Shown here piece after piece: positions 6,266 to 10,765 of a stretch of 10,765 nt of DNA. The DNA is taken from assembly GCA_900546385.1 (NCBI GenBank), contig URCT01000090.1, positions 1 to 10,765 of the forward strand, read 5' to 3'. Numbering within the stretch: the first letter of the stretch is position 1; every line of letters starts with the position of its first letter. The DNA is from an uncultured Eubacteriales bacterium (GTDB lineage: Bacteria; Bacillota; Clostridia; Oscillospirales; CAG-382). Below the pieces are notes generated by a model. That model was not told where the DNA came from. It ran no database searches and saw only the letters and a program-made list of their open reading frames with translations. Position numbers and translations under genes: made by a program.

Positions 6266-7114
6266 ATGCCTTCCTTAGAAGAATTGATCGAGGATTTTTA
6301 TCAAATTTCCGGTATCCGCTTGGATATTGTCGACAGCCGCTTTCGCACGGTGCTTGTGGAATCGGGCGGTTCGCTGCAAGAGTTTTGTACGCTTGTGCAT
6401 ACGTCGGAGAACTGCCTAAAAACGTGTCTTGCGTCCGACAAAAAAGCGTTTCTTGCCGCGGAAAAGAGCGGAAAAACCCATGTGTACACCTGTCCGTTCG
6501 GCATTACCGAGGTGATGGTGCCGATTCGGGACGGCATGAAGATCGAAGGATATTTTTTCGTGTCGTTCGGAACGCGCGAAAACGAACGGGCAAACGCTGC
6601 CCGAAAGGCGTGCGCGGCGGTCGGCTGTCCGGAGGAAAAATGTTTGGCGGCTTTGCGGACTATGCCGCAGTACAACGAAAAGACGCTGAAAGCGAATTTG
6701 GATTTTGTGGAGCTGCTTGCACAGCATATCGGAGGACACCATCTGCTTGAAACGGCAAAGCCGACCACGGGTGAGTTAATCAAACGCTGTATCGACAATG
6801 CCGACCGCAAGATCACGCTTGCGGAGCTTGGCAAAACGCTGCATCGCAGCACCGTCACGCTCACGCAGTGCTTCCGCAAGGAGTTCGGGATGTCGATCAT
6901 GGACTATGTCGCCGAGCGGCGGTTAGAAAACGCGTGCCGGATGCTTGCCGAAACGACCGATACCGTCGAAGAGGTCGCCTTTCGGTGCGGCTACGGCAGT
7001 GCGGAGTATTTTTCGCGCTGTTTTACAAAGGTGTATGGCATTCCGCCGCGGCTTTGGGCGAAGCGTGCGCGGCAGCCGCGTCGGGAGCTGCATGAAACCG
7101 ACAAGACCGATTAA
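6266..7114 (+). CDS. AraC-family regulator with N-terminal PocR sensor domain
   Basis: This is a DNA-binding transcription factor of 282 residues. Residues about 5-155 match a PocR-type ligand domain, with the typical cysteine pattern (Cys41, Cys50, Cys54, Cys76) and the HVYTCPFGITEVMVPI stretch followed by an EGYFFVSFG strand. Residues about 168-265 are the two helix-turn-helix motifs of the AraC family, with AELGKTLHRSTVTLTQCF first and VEEVAFRCGYGSAEYFSRCF second, then the conserved GIPP. An in-frame TGA nine bases upstream fixes ATG 6266 as the first possible start; its ribosome binding site is poor (AAAGGA 14 bases away), so expression may be low. It is divergent from the permease/oxidoreductase operon, its most likely target. 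PocR domains sense small organic ligands or metals in other regulators; the ligand here is unknown. Confidence 0.9.
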   Translation: MPSLEELIEDFYQISGIRLDIVDSRFRTVLVESGGSLQEFCTLVHTSENCLKTCLASDKKAFLAAEKSGKTHVYTCPFGITEVMVPIRDGMKIEGYFFVSFGTRENERANAARKACAAVGCPEEKCLAALRTMPQYNEKTLKANLDFVELLAQHIGGHHLLETAKPTTGELIKRCIDNADRKITLAELGKTLHRSTVTLTQCFRKEFGMSIMDYVAERRLENACRMLAETTDTVEEVAFRCGYGSAEYFSRCFTKVYGIPPRLWAKRARQPRRELHETDKTD

Positions 7115-7121
7115 AGCCGAA

Positions 7122-7157
7122 AAAGCCGCTCCGGTGAATTTTCACCGGAGCGGCTTT
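7122..7157. terminator. Bidirectional terminator between regulator and second oxidoreductase
   Basis: A perfect 17-bp stem (AAAGCCGCTCCGGTGAA, 7122-7138, with its complement at 7141-7157) is closed by a very small AT loop. On the minus strand it runs into TTTTT (7120-7124 region), so it is a strong end for the oxidoreductase transcript after that RNA passes through repeat copy B. On the plus strand it ends the regulator transcript with a weaker T-rich tail. Confidence 0.85.
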
Positions 7158-7164
7158 GCTTGTG

Positions 7165-7346
7165 TGTTATTGCTTGTATTTGGGATGAACAACCCTTCCG
7201 ACGCACTTCGCGTGCCACCTTCCCTTGCACAGGAAGTGGCTGCCGCCGCATTACTATCAGCGCACAAAGCTTCCGTTGAAACCCGTCTCCCTAATTTTCA
7301 ACTTTCAATTTTCAATTGTCAATTCTCAATTCTCAATTCTCAATTC
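7165..7346 (-). repeat. Interspersed repeat element, copy B
   Basis: On the minus strand this has the same parts in the same order as copy A: seven NARTTGA heptads (7298-7346, four of them identical GAATTGA); AAATTAGGGAGACGG (about 7283-7297); a variable middle; the CTTCC/GGAAG hairpin; GGCACGCGAAGTGCGTCGGAAGGGTTG-like sequence around 7190-7216; and the tail AAATACAAGCAATAACA (7165-7181). It differs from copy A in heptad number (seven against four) and in the middle. The second heptad from the gene side supplies the TGA stop (7333-7335) of the oxidoreductase. No gene is present inside. Confidence 0.85.
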
Positions 7347-8367
7347 TCTCCGCGCGCGTTACCGAGCAAGCGTGTTCGCCGGAGGCCTTGTAAATGTCGC
7401 CGATGACCTTCAACACCGGCAGTGCGTCCTCTAAGGTGCAATAGTAGTCATTGCCTCCGTCAAGCGCATGGTAGAACCGCTTCATCATCATAGCGTGACC
7501 GTTGCCCCAAACGAGCTTTCCGAGTGCCATTTGGTCGGAATCATCCACCACAACCTCATAGCCCTTGCCGCAGTCCTTGTACAGCTTGTTGTCTTGTAAG
7601 AGCAGCTTTCCTTTTTCGAGATAAACTTCGATTAACACCGATGCGTCCGTCACGTTGCAGTTGGTGGCATAGAAAATGGCGGTTCTGCCGTTTGCATAGG
7701 TGATGGTCGCTTCGGCCGTGTCTTCTTCTTCAATGATGTCCGCATTTTTGCGCAAGGAGGCCGTTCCTAAGGTGTGGTCAATCTTGCCGCCGAGATAGTA
7801 AAGCATATCAAGCGTGTGGATCGATTGGTTCATGAGAACACCGCCGCCTTCGGTGGCAAAACGGCCTCTCCACGGGCTTTCGGTGTAATATGCGCCCGAA
7901 CGGTTCCAAGTCATGAACGCACGCGCACCCAAAAAGGCGCCAAGCTCACCGGAATCGACGATGGTTTTGGCGGTGAGATTGGTCGGAATCACGCGGTTTT
8001 GGAAGGAAACGCAGACGTGCCGTCCGGTCTGTTTTTCAACGTTTAAGATTTCAAGACCTTCCTCATAGTTCAAGGCCGCCGGCTTTTCGAGGTAGACGTC
8101 CGCACCGGCAAGCATACTGTCGATGGCCATGGGCTTGTGCAGGAAATGCGGCGTGCAGACGTGCACAACCTCCGGCTTCACTTCGGCAAGCATGGTTTTG
8201 TAGTCGGTGTAGGTGCGTACCGGATAAGGAATCTCCGCAGCGGTTTTGACGAGCTTTGCGGTATCGACATCGCAGATGGCGGCAATAGAGGCAAAATCGC
8301 TTTGGACAAGAGCGGCCGTGTGAACGGCGCCAATCGCGCCGAGTCCGATAATAACAGCTTTTTTCAT
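7333..8367 (-). CDS. Gfo/Idh/MocA family oxidoreductase (second, monocistronic)
   Basis: This is a predicted NAD(P)-dependent sugar or polyol oxidoreductase of 344 residues. The dinucleotide motif is canonical (GLGAIG, 8-13). The catalytic Lys95 lies in LEKPAALN, and GGGVLMNQSIHTLD (174-187) gives the expected His184 and Asp187. WRGRFATEGGG before it is typical of several dehydrogenase branches. Start: ATG with AAAGGA 9 bases upstream. The last four residues (RIEN) and the TGA stop are encoded in or next to the heptad array of repeat copy B, so the original C-terminus may have been altered slightly; all catalytic parts are intact. It has its own promoter at 8445-8473 and converges on the PocR-AraC gene. 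Its place next to that regulator suggests a linked pathway, but no shared promoter proves it. Confidence 0.9.
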   Translation of the reverse strand: MKKAVIIGLGAIGAVHTAALVQSDFASIAAICDVDTAKLVKTAAEIPYPVRTYTDYKTMLAEVKPEVVHVCTPHFLHKPMAIDSMLAGADVYLEKPAALNYEEGLEILNVEKQTGRHVCVSFQNRVIPTNLTAKTIVDSGELGAFLGARAFMTWNRSGAYYTESPWRGRFATEGGGVLMNQSIHTLDMLYYLGGKIDHTLGTASLRKNADIIEEEDTAEATITYANGRTAIFYATNCNVTDASVLIEVYLEKGKLLLQDNKLYKDCGKGYEVVVDDSDQMALGKLVWGNGHAMMMKRFYHALDGGNDYYCTLEDALPVLKVIGDIYKASGEHACSVTRAERIEN

Positions 8368-8377
8368 GATGCATCAT
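8366..8377. repeat. Palindrome over start codon and ribosome binding region
   Basis: ATGATGCATCAT is a perfect 12-base palindrome that includes part of the start codon of the second oxidoreductase and most of the space to its AAAGGA site. It could form a small stem or be a protein site; it may equally be chance. Confidence 0.3.
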
Positions 8378-8444
8378 CCTTTATTGTGTAGGTAGAGCTG
8401 CCGTGTTTCTTGCGGCAAAGGGATACGCTTTCGAATTCTGTCCC

Positions 8445-8473
8445 ATTATAACGCAACCGATGGCAAAAGTCAA
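8445..8473 (-). promoter_or_regulatory. Sigma-A promoter of the second oxidoreductase
   Basis: Minus strand: TTGACT (8468-8473), a 17-base spacer and TATAAT (8445-8450). The predicted start is near 8438, with a leader of about 70 bases. No clear terminator separates this from the end of tadA at 8523, so read-through from the tadA operon could add to expression. Confidence 0.88.
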
Positions 8474-8522
8474 TAGGCGTTTTGTGACATATTTTCTCGC
8501 GTGCGGTGCTGAAAATCGGCGT

Positions 8523-9011
8523 TTACGACAGCGTATTTCCGGCACTTTTTTTGGATAAACGCAGCTTCCGGAAAAATTCCGATAACAGCCCGGCGCACTC
8601 TTTCTCCAGAACGCCGCCGGTAACGACCGGCTTGTGATTGTAGCCGATGGCGTTGAAATCGGCGATACTGCCGAACGAACCGGCTTTTTTGTCATACGCA
8701 CCGAAATAGACGTGTTCGATGCGGGCGGCAATAATCGCACCGGCACACATGGGACACGGTTCAAGCGTGACATATAAGTCACAGCCGATGAGCCGCCAGC
8801 CGCCCAATTTCCGGCAGGCCGCATCAATGGCACTTAATTCGGCATGATACAGCGCATTTTTGCCGGTTTCGCGGCGATTCCGGCCACCGGCGATGATTTT
8901 TCCGTCCTTGACGATGACCGCTCCGACGGGCGTTTCGCCGTATTTGGCCGCCGTTTTGGCACGTCCCAAGGCGTGCCGCATAAAGGCTTCATGTGTTTTT
9001 GTGTCCGTCAT
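8523..9011 (-). CDS. tadA: tRNA-specific adenosine deaminase
   Basis: This enzyme converts adenosine 34 to inosine in the wobble position of tRNA-Arg(ACG), letting it read several arginine codons; it acts in the cytoplasm as a zinc-dependent dimer. The 162-residue length fits the family. All core residues are present: His56 and the proton-shuttling Glu58 in YHAELSAID, and zinc ligands Cys86 and Cys89 in EPCPMCAGA, after PVGAVIVKDGKII. The ATG at 9009-9011 is chosen because the protein then begins with the usual MTDTKTHEAFMRHAL. It lies one base after the TGA of the upstream CPBP gene, which implies translational coupling. An extension to 9086 would add 25 hydrophobic residues read from inside the CPBP gene and is unlikely. 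It is the last gene of a three-gene operon. Confidence 0.93.
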   Translation of the reverse strand: MTDTKTHEAFMRHALGRAKTAAKYGETPVGAVIVKDGKIIAGGRNRRETGKNALYHAELSAIDAACRKLGGWRLIGCDLYVTLEPCPMCAGAIIAARIEHVYFGAYDKKAGSFGSIADFNAIGYNHKPVVTGGVLEKECAGLLSEFFRKLRLSKKSAGNTLS

Positions 9012-9012
9012 G

Positions 9013-10122
9013 TCAGATCCCATACCGATACATATAAATATTAAAAAGGAACAACAGCGTATAAAACACCGTTCCGGCCGAAACAAAGGTGCTTAGCGGC
9101 ACCGACGGCACGGGAAGCGTGACCTCGAGCGTCTTTTCCGGATCGGCGCGGAAAGCGGCTTCAATCCGTTCGGCTTCTTCTTGCTTTTTCGCCGTAAACA
9201 GCCGGACAAGGTACACAAAGCCCCAAACAGCTAAAACGCCTAAAACAAGATAATAGATCCAGTTTGCCGTTTCGATTGCCTCTTCGCTTGCAAACTGCGG
9301 CAGAAGCGCGGTGAACACAAAGCTGACCGTGTTGTTAAGGGCGTGTAACAGGATGCCCGTGCGGACGCTTCCCGAAACTTCATAAACAGCGGCAAACACC
9401 AAACCCGAAGCAAGCGCATAGGCAAGCTGTGCCGGGCTTCCGTGTGCAAGGCCGAACAGCAGTGCGCTTGCCACGGCGGCATAGCCAAAGCCATACCGGC
9501 GAAGCGAGCCGAAAATCACGCCGCGAAAGACGAATTCCTCCACAAACGGCGTGAACACGCACAGCGAAAGGAATGAAACGACCAGGTCGCTTGCGGTCAT
9601 GCGGACAGTTTCCTCGGCCGCAAATCCGGCAAAAAAGTCGGGAAAAATCCATCCGCCGACGGCGTTGCAAAGCAAGCTTGCCGCCATGGCCGCGAGTGCC
9701 TGCAAGGCGAACAGTGCCGGAAGATGCTTGATTTTTTTGCCGCCGCACACCGGAAAGGCCATGTCAAACGGCGCGTGTTTGATATATTTTGCATACAGCG
9801 CGAACGGCAGATAAAAGGCGGCAAGTTCGACTGCCATCGCGAAAAACGTGCTCCAAGCGGTTGAAGCGGCAAGCGTTTCAAACCATAGATTTGCGCTGCT
9901 CGGTGACATGGAAAACAAGACTGTGAGCAGGTGTACGGTGCACAGCTTGACAAGCGGTCTTAGCAAAGCCGCGCCTGCGGTTAGAGCCACCGTGAGTGCC
10001 ATCACGCAAAATAACAGCCCGGCAAGAGCCGAGGTTTCGCGGCGCGCCTGCTTGCGGAAATATCGTTTATGCGGATCTTGCAAAGGTTCTGCATTTGGGA
10101 TGTTTTGGAACGAATCGGTCAC
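9013..10122 (-). CDS. CPBP-family intramembrane metalloprotease
   Basis: This is a membrane protein of 369 residues in the CPBP (CAAX protease and bacteriocin-processing) family. The catalytic motifs are complete and in order: EEFVFR (Glu195, Glu196, Arg200), FGLAH (Phe223, His227) and HALNN (His260, Asn264). About eight hydrophobic segments lie between residues 33 and 310. A charged cytosolic stretch follows at 311-332, then a Pro-rich linker and one last helix at about 345-362. Family members cleave prenylated or other membrane peptides, sometimes in bacteriocin immunity; the substrate here is unknown. The start is GTG with GGAGG 7 bases upstream. The gene follows the small export protein by 32 bases and leads into tadA with a one-base gap. 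Confidence 0.9.
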   Translation of the reverse strand: MTDSFQNIPNAEPLQDPHKRYFRKQARRETSALAGLLFCVMALTVALTAGAALLRPLVKLCTVHLLTVLFSMSPSSANLWFETLAASTAWSTFFAMAVELAAFYLPFALYAKYIKHAPFDMAFPVCGGKKIKHLPALFALQALAAMAASLLCNAVGGWIFPDFFAGFAAEETVRMTASDLVVSFLSLCVFTPFVEEFVFRGVIFGSLRRYGFGYAAVASALLFGLAHGSPAQLAYALASGLVFAAVYEVSGSVRTGILLHALNNTVSFVFTALLPQFASEEAIETANWIYYLVLGVLAVWGFVYLVRLFTAKKQEEAERIEAAFRADPEKTLEVTLPVPSVPLSTFVSAGTVFYTLLFLFNIYMYRYGI

Positions 10123-10154
10123 GCTTTCACCTCCGTATTGGCATGAAAAAGGGT

Positions 10155-10643
10155 TTACCGGATGGCCATTAAGCCGCCGAGCGATAAGAGTGTAATGATG
10201 ACACCGGCGACAAACACGCCGCAGGCGATCGAAACAAAGGCTTTTTTGAAGGGCATATCGAGAAGAGCCGCGATTACGCTTCCGGAATAGGCACCCGTAC
10301 CGGGCAGCGGCACGGCGACAAACAGAAACAGGCCGATGATTTTGTATTTGGTGACCTTTTCGGATTTTTTCATCATTTTGGCTTCAAAGCGATCGATAAA
10401 GCCGGAAAAGAGCTTGGTTTTGCGAAGTGCGGAAAAGAGCGGCCGTGTGAGAAAATAGACAACCGGGATGGGAAGCAGATTGGCGGCGAAGGAGAGAAGA
10501 AATGCCTGATACCAGGGCATATCAAGAGCTAAGATGCCGAACGGGATTGCGCCGCGCAGTTCGATAAACGGGAAAACTGACACGAAGAACAAAGCCCAAT
10601 GCTTTCCGGCGCCGCTGAAAAATTCAAATAACTGTTCGATCAT
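10155..10643 (-). CDS. Small multidrug export family protein (COG2426-like)
   Basis: This is an integral membrane protein of 162 residues with about four helices, matching the family named putative small multidrug export protein. Two marks stand out: FPFIELRGAIP (24-34) in the first loop and VPLPGTGAYSGS (111-122) before the next helix; both resemble re-entrant loops of DedA-like proteins. A transport role for the family is by name only and largely untested. The start is ATG 10641-10643 with AAAGGA upstream. A longer frame back to 10739 runs through the promoter and is rejected. It is the first gene of the operon with the CPBP protease and tadA. Confidence 0.87.
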   Translation of the reverse strand: MIEQLFEFFSGAGKHWALFFVSVFPFIELRGAIPFGILALDMPWYQAFLLSFAANLLPIPVVYFLTRPLFSALRKTKLFSGFIDRFEAKMMKKSEKVTKYKIIGLFLFVAVPLPGTGAYSGSVIAALLDMPFKKAFVSIACGVFVAGVIITLLSLGGLMAIR

Positions 10644-10710
10644 GAAATGATTCCTTTCGATTGAGGGGCTATGGGCGGCCAAAGGCCACATTACCACATT
10701 TTCTATATGT

Positions 10711-10739
10711 ATTATAAACAATCCTGTTTCGGATGTCAA
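10711..10739 (-). promoter_or_regulatory. Perfect-consensus sigma-A promoter of the tadA operon
   Basis: Minus strand: TTGACA (10734-10739), a 17-base spacer and TATAAT (10711-10716), an exact match to consensus in both boxes. The predicted start is near 10704, with a leader of about 60 bases holding a small GGCC-TTT-GGCC hairpin. Nothing further is identifiable from 10740 to the window end. Confidence 0.93.
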
Positions 10740-10765
10740 GTGTTTTGTGCGAAGGTGCCTGGGGG

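Noticed and set aside
6151..6750. 199-codon plus-strand open frame overlapping the regulator
   Set aside because: It begins inside the regulator promoter and reads the regulator gene in the wrong frame; its sequence is Arg/Gly-rich like other shadow frames here.
7291..7351. Tandem repeats resembling a CRISPR array
   Set aside because: The units are 7 bp and contiguous, with no spacers and no cas genes.
4077..8367. The two oxidoreductases as a recent tandem duplication
   Set aside because: They share only the family motifs; loop, length distribution and C-terminal halves differ widely, so they are old paralogues brought together.
9012..9086. Longer N-terminus for tadA with a hydrophobic leader
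   Set aside because: The 25 extra residues are the CPBP coding sequence in another frame; TadA is cytosolic and the ATG at 9011 gives the normal family start.
10644..10739. Longer N-terminus for the small export protein
   Set aside because: The extension would run through the perfect -10/-35 promoter, and the ATG at 10643 has its own ribosome binding site.

Overview
The window looks like chromosome of a Gram-positive gut-type Clostridium relative, probably in the Oscillospirales/Ruminococcaceae sphere. This is inferred from moderate GC content, AGGAGG-type ribosome binding sites, consensus sigma-A promoters with 17-bp spacers, a clostridial-style secreted repeat protein and a characteristic interspersed repeat. 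There is no rRNA, tRNA, CRISPR array, transposase or phage gene. No stretch without a gene exceeds 300 bases; the longest gaps (1751-2009, 3828-4076, 6040-6265, 7115-7332) are described as features.

Layout. Bases 3-563 are the 3' end of a sodium-dependent (NSS) transporter, closed by a strong terminator. At 632-1750 is a transglutaminase-like lipoprotein that faces a secreted protein with two ~200-residue tandem repeats (2010-3827, minus). Next comes a regulatory locus. A Gfo/Idh/MocA oxidoreductase (4077-5102) and an EamA-type permease (5152-6039) form a minus-strand operon. It is divergent from a PocR-AraC regulator (6266-7114, plus), and both promoters and a 21-bp-spaced candidate operator lie in the gap between them. 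A second, unrelated Gfo/Idh/MocA oxidoreductase (7333-8367, minus) converges on the regulator. The right end is a three-gene minus-strand operon from one perfect promoter: small multidrug export protein, CPBP intramembrane protease and tadA.

The most unusual content is a ~180-210 bp repeat present twice (1744-1953 and 7165-7346) in opposite orientation. Both copies sit in convergent gaps. In each copy a 7-bp tandem array (NARTTGA) supplies the stop codon of the adjacent gene, and the far end abuts a strong terminator. In both cases the element would therefore be transcribed as the sense 3' UTR of the gene it terminates. Because 7 is not a multiple of 3, three successive units put TGA in all three frames, so the array acts as an all-frame stop.

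Functional picture (inference): the permease imports a sugar- or polyol-like compound, the NAD(P)-dependent oxidoreductases act on it, and the PocR-AraC protein senses it. The surface proteins and the membrane/tRNA-editing operon appear to be independent housekeeping or envelope functions.
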